A stretch of 64,000 nucleotides of DNA from the NCBI GenBank assembly GCA_032768795.1, contig CP136496.1, positions 62,001 to 126,000 on the forward strand. The letters are read 5' to 3'. A program made the translations under genes and the position numbers. Shown here piece by piece: positions 22,198 to 32,525 of the stretch (its first letter is position 1; each line of letters begins with the position of its first letter). A model generated the notes under the pieces. The model searched no databases and was not told where the DNA came from. It saw nothing but the letters and a program-made list of their open reading frames with translations. Source of the DNA: Tremella fuciformis (Eukaryota; Basidiomycota; Tremellomycetes; Tremellales; Tremellaceae).

Positions 22198-23506
22198 TAC
22201 TGTAGAACATTGATTAGTTGCAAGCTAAAGCACTTCATCAAGAGATGCGCAAGTGCTTGTTGGGCATGCTAGGCTGATCAGATGATCATAGGCATGCCAA
22301 GCTGGTCACAGGGGCTATGTCACAGCTGCCACCTGGCAAGCCTATTGCAGTCTTGTCAGACTTGCGCTATTGTAACCATTTTGGTGCAATGATAGGGCAG
22401 GGTATGGCAGTAGCTATGTAGGCGATTGGTTCTGCTACAGAGATCATTCCATGCATCAGCCTCATGCATAGATCTTTATTCTCTGATGAAAGGCAATTTG
22501 GCAAGGACACAATGCATATTAGGATTGTGCTGATGAAATCAGAATGGCCGGAATTTTCTTATTTAATTCCCCCATTTACCGTTTTCGTTCCAGGGACACC
22601 CGCAGAAATTCGCCCCGTAAGAGCTACGCTGAATATCATCTCTGCGCAACTCTGAGCATGACGAACAAACGCCAGTCCAGACAAATAAAACTCCCGGCCC
22701 TTAAGCCCCCGGTCTGTCGGAGAGGACGAAACGCGTTGCCTCGCGCGTGCCTCTCTCCGTGATAATTGCCTATTCCGGGTTGCCGCGCGCGTCTGAAGAA
22801 TGGCCCTGTTCCAGCCACTTATAGTTTGCCGCCCCCTGCGTCAGCTGCTGAGCATGGGGTCCAAGGGTATGGATAATGGGCGACGCCCTGGCGTCGATCG
22901 ACCACCAAGCCTCTGCCTCTTTTGCTGGTGGTTATGACTGCATTCTGGAACAGGGGCGCGCGCCAGTTTTCTTAACCTCTCCGCTTCGACCACCGTCCAC
23001 ATGCTGTTCATTCTGTATATAGCCAATTGTCTCAGGCTGAAGTCATTGCCGCCAGAGAAGCTCCGGGGGCAACCTTTACCACGCCAGTCTCTCGCTTAAT
23101 TGGGGCGCGGGGATCGACGGCGGCGCAGTCAACACCTCGACACAAACGGCTCTAGCGCCTTTTGCGCCGTCGTTGAGGGACGGCGATCATTCTAGCGCCA
23201 AGTGCCAAGTAAGAGGGCCGAGAGAACCGGACTCCATCTCCGCTGTTGTGGCCAGAGTGGCCATCGACAGGCTCTGCCATGCCGCCGGCGGCACCCCATT
23301 CCATTACGACCCCAGCTAGATCATAAAGCTTGCTCGAGAATGTTTGGGCGCATGCGGAAGCGTGACGTATGGGCGACACATGGCATCGCAGTCGTTGCTG
23401 TGGTAGCTCTGGGTCTTAGCGTCGAGCTTGCTGATTCCAGCAACACTCGAACACGACTGGGGGCATGAATGTGACGTCTCCGTGACGTAGGATGTTGTTG
23501 CTCGTT

Positions 23507-23707
23507 TCAAGTACTCCACTCTGACTGGAGAACATCTGCGAGTTGGGAAACAAGTCTTGCAACAGTCAAGTGACGTCGCAAAGGCTTGATCCCAGCCGGC
23601 GCACGGTGGCGAGGCGGCGCCACTTCTGAGGCAGCTTGTCGATGGAGGAGCTTCTGCTTGGCTACCTCAAGAGGCGATGCTGCGGGTTGTGCCTTGATGA
23701 CGCTCAT
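23507..23707 (-). CDS. Possible small protein, 66 residues
   Basis: A short frame starting MSVIKAQPAASPLEVAKQKL and ending QSEWST; an in-frame ATG nine codons upstream (23734) also exists. A TATATATG stretch lies about 220 bp upstream on the same strand (23924-23931). The peptide is basic and probably helical; I recognise no family. It may be a random frame. Confidence 0.3.
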   Translation of the reverse strand: MSVIKAQPAASPLEVAKQKLLHRQAASEVAPPRHRAPAGIKPLRRHLTVARLVSQLADVLQSEWST

Positions 23708-24210
23708 CGCAGAGATGAAGTAGTTGTGCGACAAAGTCTTGTGGTCCCACAGTGGACTTGGGACAGCCAGCTGCCGAGGCGCGTATGAATGTGGCGATGA
23801 CTATTGCTGGCTAAGCGACGGGTGGAGGTCCCTGCTTTAAGATTGCTGCTTCGACTGCTTGAAAGTCGATGTGGCTCTATGCGTAAGACAAAGTGTCTTT
23901 GCAACTTCAGCTGGGCGATGCAACATATATAGGGGAGCATATCCGCTCCCCAGTCCAGGGGTCGCCCTGAAACGTCACGACACATAGTTACGCACTTCAG
24001 CGTCGTCAATTGCCGTAACACCTGAAGTCCCGGGCAGCGTGACAGGCAGGTGGTTTCCGGCGTGGCCTAGCCCGAACTTGCCGGCATAAATTGCTCTTCC
24101 ACAAGACCGAATGCATAGCAAGAAGACCCAAAAGATGGAAATGATAAAGCAGGCAATGTGGCCTGATGCCATGTAGTATGTCCAGACGACTCAAAGTCCA
24201 AAGGTGACGA

Positions 24211-25858
24211 CTACTCCTCGATGAACGGCCCCGGCGCATCCACCTCGGCCGGCCCACACAAATCCACCTGAGCCAATAGCTGATCCATGACCGCCTCGAG
24301 GCCGTCCGTGTCGAGGTAATGCGCGAGATCCGTCGCCAGCGGGTCGAACATGAACGGCCGAAGTAGACCCATCAGATCGATGACCTTCCAGCCCGCCGAC
24401 TGGGCTTTCTCCGCGGCCAACTGACCCCAATAGGTCAAGCGCGAGATCGTGCGGTGGTCCTTGAACTTTTCCACGTGTTCGTCCTGTCGAGGAGGTTGTG
24501 GGGGTGGAGTGGCGAACACCATCTGCGCATTGGCGCCGCACTGCGAGAGACGCTCAAAAAACTCGAGCGAGGCGAGGTACTCGGTGGTCGGGGCATTGCC
24601 GGCGTGGTGGGATCCAACCGAGACGATGATAGCGTCGTACTCGGCCAGTTCCTCGCAAGGCATCTTGTTGATGACACCTGCGCGCGGATCCCAGATGCAG
24701 TTGAAGAACGTGTTGTCTATAGTCGTGTTCTTGTTTCCCGCTTTGGCCTAAAGTCAGCACCGAGCTTGTGACCACCAAGAGACTCACCGAGTAGATGCAG
24801 GGGATGCGGTTTCCTCCGAGACGCCATACCATTGCGTCGTACAGTACACGCCCATGCGAGTCGCCAATGATCAAGACGCTCTTCTCCTGCTCCACACACG
24901 ACTTGTGATCGGCAAAGTTGAGCCCCGTGTGACGGAGGAGACAGTCCTGCGGCTGGAAGCGGTACTGCCCCGGCTCATGCTTTGGCTTGTAGGGCCTCGT
25001 CGCTGGATACAGGTCGAAAAAGTGGTTGTCGGGCACACTTGCAAGGTACGACCCCTGGTGCGTGTAGTTGACCGACTCGGGCGAGCACGTCGGCAAGGCC
25101 GAGAGGATGTGCGTGGGGAAGGGCTCCATATCGCCGTCGTCGGGTAGCACATTCAAGGGCGCGTACGTCTGGTGACATGTCTCGGCGCAGGCGGGAAACT
25201 GGTAGGGCTCGGCAAAGATCGGCAGGCGTAGCTGAGGCGGCCACGTCTCGTAGAACTCGTCCACGGCCTGCCACTCCTCGTGGAACATCCACACCTGCAT
25301 CTCGGCCCTTCCGCTGCTCTGCAGCGCCACGTCCAGCCGATACTGGCAGAGCTCTTCGTCGTACGTCGAGCTCGGCCCCCCAGTCGAGACGATATACTTT
25401 TCCGCTCCGAGCACCTGCGCGTGAAACTCGGCAGGCCCAAAGGACGCGAACCCGGCGTGCACCGTGTCGTCTCGCGACAGCCGCCTGTCGAGCTCGCACA
25501 TGGACGGATCGCGCGCGGTGATGAAGACCGAGACGGCGTTGCAGCGGCTGGGCTTGTGACACACGGACACGGACCATGCGGGATCCGCAGCGGTCGCGTT
25601 CTCGGACAGGGCGGGCGTGAGGCACTGGTCCGCGGTGTAGGCGAGGGGGAGGCTGCTGCGGGGGCGGTCGGGCCGCGGACAGGTGTTGCTGTCGCGCCAC
25701 TGGTCGAGGTAGGTCCGCCATGGCACGTCAAAGCTGAGGCCGGAGGGTCCCCAACCCGAGCGCTGGTCTGCCCAGTAGGCTGTCAAGACGATCGACAGGG
25801 TGGTGAGGAAGAACAGCCACAGCCGGCGGCTGCGCGTCCGCGACGCCATGGTGGACAT
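24211..25858 (-). CDS. SGNH/PC-esterase-like type II membrane protein (candidate O-acyltransferase)
   Basis: A membrane anchor near the N-terminus (RLWLFFLTTLSIVLTAYW) is followed by a Cys-rich luminal part and then SVLIIGDSHGRVLYD, the block-I GDS motif of SGNH/PC-esterase enzymes. Further on is IIVSVGSHHAGN, and near the end DPLATDLAHYLD could supply the Asp-His pair. One intron (about 24748-24786, donor GTGAGT) interrupts the gene after PCIYS; the stop is at 24211. The start is the ATG at 25858, with another at 25849. Related fungal and plant proteins (Cas1/TBL group) O-acetylate wall or capsule polysaccharides. Position inside the glycan block supports such a role; the reaction is inferred, and the protein could be a hydrolase. 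Confidence 0.6.
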
Positions 25859-26816
25859 GGGGAGTGGGAGGAAGAGAGGGGCGAGGAGAGGGGAACGGTC
25901 TGGGAGATGAGAAGAAGTGGAGAGAGACTGAAAAAGAGACTGAGCAACGACATCCACGACACCAACAAGTGCGGAGCCGCGACGGGTAGCGTTTACGACA
26001 GAGGAGATTCCCGCCATGCCACTCTGAGAAATCTGGCCAAGAGGTACCTGGAAGAAGTTAGAGCCAGTCAGGGTGATATCGCGGGGCTGCCGAATAAGCT
26101 CTCTCTCTCCGGACCGTTTGTCTCAGCTCTTGCCCGTGTTGATAATCCAATGGGTCATGTCCAATCAGGGGCACGGGTAACTTACTCCCACATGATGTCG
26201 CGATCCAGGACCCCGACTTGGCGCACCACCGATTCTGCTAGCTGCACCACCACTTAGGGAGCCTATCCTAGAAGGGATCAAATTTCCGAAGTTTAGGCAT
26301 GCATAGAGTAGGTCACTACGTCGCTGTCAGCCCGGCAAACATTCTATCAACTTCAGCATGCCAGTCCTCCATCATGTGCTCATAAAAGCATCCTCTTGCC
26401 CGTCTCAGTGTATTTGCAGAGGCTTGATCTCCTGTTTTGCTGACTTTCAGCCGGAGAAAGCCCCTCACTGGCTCATATGGGGACGATGAAGGAGCAAGCG
26501 ATTTCTTCCAGTATCTCGAGTTCTATGCCACTTTCGGATCTCAAAGTAGTATCGGGATGTAGCCATGGATCTCAGAAAGCCTCTAAGAGGGCTTTTGGGG
26601 AGATATCATGCATGGAATCTTGCATGAGCGCGCCTCTTGCAGCCCCGGCGATCTCAGGCGTCAAAGTAGAGATGCCAAGGGACGCCTATCGGGACACGGG
26701 AGCAAAATTTTGCTCAATAGGCGTCTATTGGTGGTGCAGCTAGCAGAATCGGTGGTGCGCCAAGTCGGGGTCGCGATCCAGTCGCTTCTATGTTCTATGC
26801 TCAGAGATACAAGTGG
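25859..26816. other. Intergenic containing a transposon relic
   Basis: A 958-bp interval between two minus-strand genes. It holds the promoter of the SGNH-like gene on its left and, from 26200 to 26781, the inverted-repeat element with its target duplications. No gene is supported. Confidence 0.6.
26209..26772. mobile_element. Non-autonomous DNA transposon (MITE), 564 bp, Mutator-like features
   Basis: Terminal inverted repeats of 44 bp are identical at both ends: 26209-26252 (starting GACCCCGACTTGGCGC) and 26729-26772 (ending GCGCCAAGTCGGGGTC). Immediately outside lie direct copies of GCGATCCAG at 26200-26208 and 26773-26781, a 9-bp target-site duplication. The interior carries no transposase frame. 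Long TIRs with 9-bp duplications are typical of Mutator-like elements; the superfamily is inferred. Perfect TIRs and TSD suggest a recent insertion. Confidence 0.92.
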
Positions 26817-28468
26817 TCAGATGACGATTCCCACCCCCTCATACACCGTGTTTGCATCCACCAGATCCAACGTACCCCCCTCTTCGTGACCCGCTGGACA
26901 GGCCGGCTTGGTCACGTTCCCCTGCCAAAGCGCATTACAACCAGGCAAAGCGGTGATCGGCTGTACCGCACCCACCGTCTCGTCCACCACCTTGGAGCTC
27001 GGCGTGCAAGCGTACATTGCCTCCTCGCTGTACGACTCGAGCAGAGCCGGACAGTTTTGAGGATTATTGGCGCCCCCGTACTCGTCGGTAGCGTTCATGT
27101 AGCGACACTCGTCGAGGAATCGTTGAAAGGTTGTTGCCTTCCAGCCGTTTGCAAAGTCGCCGTGGATCCCAAACCCGCTCGTGTCTCCATTGGCAAGAAC
27201 ATAGGTCGTCTTGCTCGCGCCGTTAAACGGGAACGCCGACGTGTCAAACTCGACTTCGAGTTGAATCACGACGAGCTTTTTTGGGAATGCGTCCGGGCAG
27301 TAGTACCCCGTGATGCTGTCGGTCGGATAGGTCAGATGCGTCGTATAACTCGCGTCGTCCGGCGTGACTCCATCCCAACAAGACGGAAAGGTGACCCGCT
27401 GACGCAGCGTCTCGCATGCTTTGTAGGGGAAGCCATACGTAATGGTCGTTTCTTGGTTGCATTTCCAAGTGAGAGCATTGAGATTTCTGCCATCAGCCAC
27501 AACCTACACATGGCGACTCACGGATCGGTAAAGTTGACCACCCGCCTGTTCGGATTCCCCGCCAGCATGTTGAAATTGTCTGGCCACGGGTAGATTTCCA
27601 CGCCGACAGGGGCGTGCGAGTGGTAGTAGATCAAAATATCGGTGACCGGATACGCAATATAAGTCCCGTTGAGGTAGTAGTGGTACACCTGCGGGACCCA
27701 GTACAGACTCTTGTCGTCTTGAATCGGAGCGACGGTGCAGTCGGCCAGCGATTGCATCTCGGTCGCGGTGCTGAGGTTCTGGGCGAAATACGACGCCCCG
27801 AATACACGATGGGCGTGGGCGCCCACCGTGCCGGGGTCGACAATCGGGTCCAGCCGAGTGAAGAATGATGTACGGTTGGAGCTCATCGAAAAGTGGTTTG
27901 CCGAGTTGTTGCCTATGGTCGGGAGGGTCCCATTCGCTCCGACCGACACTCCTCCATCCGACGAGGACAGGGGGTGTGTTTCATCATCGTCCGAGTCGTC
28001 CGAGCTGGAGCTCTTTTTGTGCAGCGCCACACCACAAGCAACGCCGACTATGATGGCGACGAGTACGACGACCCCTACGACGATGAACCATACCCGGTTG
28101 CTCCGGCGTCGTGGCCATGCCCGCGGAGCCGCCTTGGGCGTAGGCTTTTCGTTGACATAGGTCTCGACCGTCGGCTGGACCCATCCTCGGCGGTTGGAAG
28201 AGAGACTCGGCTGCAGCGATAAGTCCGAGTCGCGATGGTCGTAAGAACGGGGTCGGGGTGCCGACTGTTGCGCTACAGGAGACTGTGCGGGATCCGGCCT
28301 CGCGGGCAGAGGAGGCCGGACGTCTTTGGGCGGGGGGCGGGGTGGCAAAGGAGGGGCTGCAGTAGGTCGCGTCGGCAATGGTCTGGGACCGCTCGGAACT
28401 CTTTGCCTCGGTACTTGAGCCTGCAGGTCCTCGGTCACGGTCGGAGGTGGGACACGATGGGGCGGCAT
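26817..28468 (-). CDS. Membrane-anchored DUF1996 protein
   Basis: Two exons joined by a 35-bp intron (about 27488-27522). The N-terminal roughly 120 residues are Pro/Arg-rich and probably cytosolic. They are followed by a single membrane helix (VWFIVVGVVVLVAIIVGVACGVAL), a Ser/Asp-rich stem and a DUF1996 domain: TRLDPIVDPGTVGAHAHRVFG, LYWVPQVYHYYLNGTY, YHSHAPVGVEIYPW, FPSCWDGVTPDD, YVLANGDTSGFGIHGDFANGW, ALPGCNALWQGN. The domain's role is unknown; conserved His pairs (AHAH, HSH) hint at metal binding. The second DUF1996 protein in this window (16270-21796) is secreted and has WSC modules instead of an anchor. Start MPPHRVPPP at 28468, stop at 26817. Confidence 0.82.
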
Positions 28469-28821
28469 CCCACAGCAAGGAGCAACAACGAGTCGCTGTT
28501 ACACAACTTGAAATACGACCCGCGACGAAGAAGATATGTACACTATGCGAACGTAGCGAAAAGATGAAAAGCCAAGGCAAGGCTGACACCGCCGCCGCCA
28601 TGTCTTGGTCGTTCTCCGTCTCTACTGCGCGCACGCCACCCCACGTGGGCGGTATCTTTTCTCATGCCCGATGGGACAAGGGCCGAGGGGAAGAGCTTAG
28701 CGTGTCAGACAAGAGTCATCGTTACCCTCATCGCGTGAGAATTACAGTTTGAAGCCGATTGCCCTGACCAGCCTGCTTTCAGCGACGACTAGCTCTGAAT
28801 TCTCACTCTCCACATCATACC

Positions 28822-30613
28822 ATGCTCCTCCCCCAGTCGCTGCGGTCCAAGCGGATACTCGTCCCCGGTGTCTGCGTGACGGTGCTCTTCGCGACTGTCC
28901 TGTGGTCGTTTGGCGATGTCAAAACGACCCCGTCCGAGCCGTTGTGGGCTTTTCTCGGCGAATCGTCCACCGATGCTGTCTTTGACTTCCTCGATGAGGC
29001 TCGGATCAAGCAGTCGACCTTTCGGAGGGCCAGCTGGGGGGCTCTGTCTCGACAGGGCACACAGAGGGATATGAGGCAGAACCTTCGCGATGACAAGGAG
29101 TACTTTACAGCGTACAACGCGGCGGGGTGGGTCCCGCTCTATTGCCGCCTGGGACGCAGCTTATAGCAGGTGGAACAACGAGGTCATGACGGTGGTCAAC
29201 AGTGAGTCGTACAGATCAGAGAGTAACACTCGATGCTGACGCACCTCGTAGTCATCTATATCGCCTTGCTGTCAGGCCGGATACCCATCGTGCCCGCCTT
29301 CCGAGTCGCCAACACGCACCTCGGCGGCCAGGCGTTTGACCTCGTCGTCTCGGATGTGTTCGACCTTGTCGGTCTCTCGGAAACCCTCCACACGCCCATT
29401 GTCGAGCTGAACGAGCTCAAGACGATCGGCGCGCTCGACCCGCGCAGACAAGCCATCGTGTATGACGGCGAGTTTCCCCAAAACGGCAAGGACGGCAAAC
29501 CCTTGCAGGTGGGGGATGCCATTGCTCCCGAGTGGGACGGCGGGGACGAGCTCTACTGCTGGAGCTACTGGGAGTCGCGGGGCCATCACGGGCTCAAGTC
29601 GACGTCGATGGGGAGCACCAGTGAGCCTGGTCCGATCTCGCCAACACGAGCTGAGTGCAGCCGCCCAATTCACACCCCTCCCCATGACCATCTACCACAA
29701 CAACAACCCCGACCGCCCCAACAGTCTCAAACTCGGCCAATGGCTCTCTGAACCACACCACTCGGTCATCCCCGAAGAGTCCCTCGAGCTGCTGCGAAAG
29801 TACCCCGAGCTGCCCGTTCCGGAGCACGCGCCGGAAGACCACCTCGGCTGCGTCGACATGGTCTACTACTTTGCCGAAGATCCTTCCAAGGGCGATTCGC
29901 TGGTGGAATGGACCGCTGGCGGTGGTGCATGGGCACACGTGGCCAAGTACATGAAGTACCAGCCGGGCCTGATGGACTTGGCGGATAGGTACCTCCGGCG
30001 CATGTTTGGTGTGCGCGACTCGCAGCCCGTTCCCCCTGTCAGTCTTCCGTGCTGCTCGAGGTAGGGGCTGACAGCAGTACATGGCGATTCACATCCGCAG
30101 AAATGGTGCCCACGTCTCCCTGCCCCCTTGCGCCCGCTCACAGCAGACTTCCCCAGAGAATGGCTCGACATGACCCCGCGGCAGTACGCACACGCCGCGG
30201 CCGACGTGATCCGACAGGTCAAGCACGACACGGGCGTTCAAATCAGGGACGTGGTCGTCACCACTGATGAGAAGAACCCCGAGTGGCTGTGAGTCCACAC
30301 CCCCCGTTCGCCGTTGCTGACGACAGTGCCGGGCTCCGCTCCTTTGGCTTCCACCTCGTCAGCCACAAAGAACACGAGACATTAGACCGTCTGGGTGCCT
30401 GGTTCCCGACGCTGATAGACTCGGTCATCCTTGCAGGCGGCAAGGGCTTCTTGGGCACAGACAAGAGCACAAGTCGGTCCAGCGTCCATCCGTGAATCTC
30501 GCTCATTCTCAGTGAGCATCCTTGCGATGCGCCGTGTGATAGACTGGAACGGTGGCGTGGGTCGGATGATCGAGCTGGGACACGTCGTGCCGGACGACTG
30601 GGAGTGGCCGTGA
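28822..30613 (+). CDS. O-fucosyltransferase-like type II membrane protein (paralogue C)
   Basis: Third copy of the family. Anchor at about residues 12-30 (ILVPGVCVTVLFATVLWSF), then RASWGALSRQGTQRDMRQNL, AAGWNNEVMTVVN (split by an intron, donor GTGGGT), GRIPIVPAFRVANTH, DVFDLVGLSETLHTPIVELN, LGCVDMVYYFAED, YMAIHIRRNDF (the HIRRN and DF halves lie in separate exons), TPRQYAHAAADVI, TTDEKNPEWL, FLGTDKSTMSILAMRRVIDW and VVPDDWEWP. The stop is at 30611-30613. Intron positions around WNN, before YMA and in STMSI match paralogues A and B, which supports duplication. It is about 450 bp upstream of the GDP-fucose-transporter-like gene on the same strand. Confidence 0.75.
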
Positions 30614-31062
30614 GGCTGCATGGGTGCATTTTGCTATGGGCTTTGGTGTGCGCATGTATGCATTGGCTGATCTCGTCGGCCCGTGCACGCCCGCGCGTCA
30701 CTACTAACACACACACACAGACACTCACGGATCAGAAAATGTAGACGAGTGGCTGGGGTCCCGGGTCGGGTGGAACTTTATCTTCCGCCGGCCGGAAGGG
30801 GCGAACGCCTTGAGGGGTTTCAACGGGTCGCGTCCGGTGGGTCGCGACCAGGCCCACTTGCGGCAAAAATCCCCAGAGTTATCTCACCAGCTCACCAACG
30901 TGATTGTTGCATCGGCTTCACCCAGTCTTCTCGGTCCCCTCCTTTGGATCTCATCTCACGCCGGCGTCCTCCAAGTGCCCGTATCGCCGCGTGTCCGCTT
31001 TCTGCTCCGGCAGCAGTCGTCTTTGACCACCTCGACCTCGCGCCTCGACCCCACCGCGCACC
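30614..31062. promoter_or_regulatory. Intergenic: promoter of the transporter gene
   Basis: About 450 bp between two plus-strand genes, containing an ACACAC run at about 30708-30720. No gene is supported. It must hold the transporter promoter and leader. Confidence 0.4.
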
Positions 31063-32293
31063 ATGTCGCCAGCCGCCGAGGCTCGCCCAAGCGAGCTGAA
31101 AGTGGTGAGTCCTCGTCGTGAATGCCAATCATGCTCACGCCAGGCCGCCGTCGTCACTTTCTACATTGTCGCGGCTCTCACGGTACGTCCCCTTGGCCCT
31201 TCGCCGTCCCGTGCTGATCGCAGATGGTCTCGGTGAACAAGTGGATTCTGCTCTCCACCTCGACCCCCATCTTCATCGTCTGGTGCCAGCTCGTCGTCGC
31301 CGTCATCCTCCTGCTCGGCACCCACCTCACCAAACTCCTCCACATTCCGCCGTTCAAGAAACACGTCGCCATCGCCCTGTGGAAACTCACCCTCGTCAAC
31401 GTGCTCGGGCTATCATTCAACAACCTCTGCCTGCAATACGTCGACGCCTCGTTCTACCAGATCGCCCGCGGTCTCTTGCTGCCCATCACCGTCGGTCTCG
31501 CCTTTGCCGTGGGCCAGCTCCCGCCCTCCCCCAAGGCCCTTGCCTGCTGTGCCGTCGTGACGGCCGGCTTCTTCGTCGGCGTCCTGTGGAGCACCAGCAG
31601 CGTCAAGATCAGCACGCAAGTCTCTTGCCTCATACAGACTTTGACTCACCGACAGGCTCGGGGTCATCTTTGGCGTCCTCTCGTCATGTACCACCGCGGT
31701 CCACTCGCTCGTCATCAAAGCGTCGCTAGACATCGTGGACAACTCGGCCGTCGCCCTTGCGTGGTACTCGAACCTCCTGTCCATGGTCGCCATCCTGCCC
31801 CTCATCCCCATTGCCGGCGAGATCCCCGCCATCCTCAACCTCTTCAGCTCGCCGACAGAACTGTGGACCTTTGGCTGGGGCGTCTTGGTCACCGTGAGTC
31901 TCCCTTCCTCCGGGCTCGGCTGACACGTGCAGGGCGTCTTTGGCTTCCTCATCTGCGTCGCGGGCTTCTTGTCCATCAAAGTCACCTCGCCCATCACTCA
32001 CATGATATCCTCGTCCGCGCGCGGTATCGTCCAGACCGCCATTGGCGTCGTGTGGATGGGTGATGTTCTCACAAAGTGGGTGTCTCTGCCCTCGGCAGAC
32101 GGAAGCTGACTTCAGTGGCCGCCTCACGTCCATCGCCGTCATCCTGGTCGGCTCCTGCGCCTACGTCCGCGTCAAGCACAACGAGCTGATGGCGGCCAAG
32201 GAGACCGAGGCGGCAAGGCAGTACGAGCTGGTGCCGTCAAACGAGGACCAACTCGACGAGACACCCAAGCGAGATGCGTCAGAGAATGTCTAG
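31063..32293 (+). CDS. GDP-fucose-transporter-like nucleotide-sugar transporter (SLC35C/TPT family)
   Basis: Polytopic transporter of the drug/metabolite superfamily. Exons read MSPAAEARPSELKV, AAVVTFYIVAALT, MVSVNKWILLSTSTPIFIVW, LSFNNLCLQYVDASFYQIAR, LGVIFGVLSSCTTAVHSLVI, IVDNSAVALAWYSNLLSM, GVFGFLICVAGFLSIKVTSP, ITHMISSSARGIVQTAIGVV and AYVRVKHNELMAAKE. SFNNLCL-YV--SFY, the asparagine-rich loop and TSP-TH--S--A----QT are hallmarks of the SLC35C1 GDP-fucose transporter group. The intron after KIS uses a GC donor (AC|GCAAGT), the only choice that preserves the frame to LGVIFG. It should import GDP-fucose (or a related GDP-sugar) into the Golgi for the neighbouring transferases. Substrate is by family resemblance, not proven. 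Confidence 0.8.
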
Positions 32294-32525
32294 CAACCAG
32301 CAACAACTCGCTTTGTCGTCGCGTCGACTTGTTTCTACCCAGAGTCATACACATACATACCTAGACGTGTCATCTTGCATTTGGTCCTCGTGATTGAGGT
32401 CGGGCTTGAACGTAAAGTGCACTGGCACCATGCATCGACCCTCCGCCCCCGGAGCATGCTGTGGGAATTGAAATATGCGCAGACTGCTATCTATACCAGC
32501 GATCGCTTCGCTCGCAAGCGACGAT

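Larger units (their letters stand above)
21797..24210. other. 2.4-kb interval without a confident gene; AT-rich and GC-hairpin segment
   Basis: Apart from a small possible gene at 23507-23707, I see no supportable coding sequence. From about 21985 to 22600 the composition shifts to AT-rich, broken by the GC-rich hairpins listed separately. The segment 23900-24000 contains a TATA-like stretch. The WSC-gene promoter must lie at its left side (upstream of 21796 on the minus strand). Confidence 0.5.

Noticed and set aside
25280..26257. Plus-strand 325-codon frame opposite the SGNH-like gene
   Set aside because: Antisense shadow rich in Arg and Gly; the minus strand has the GDSH motif, membrane anchor and spliced structure.
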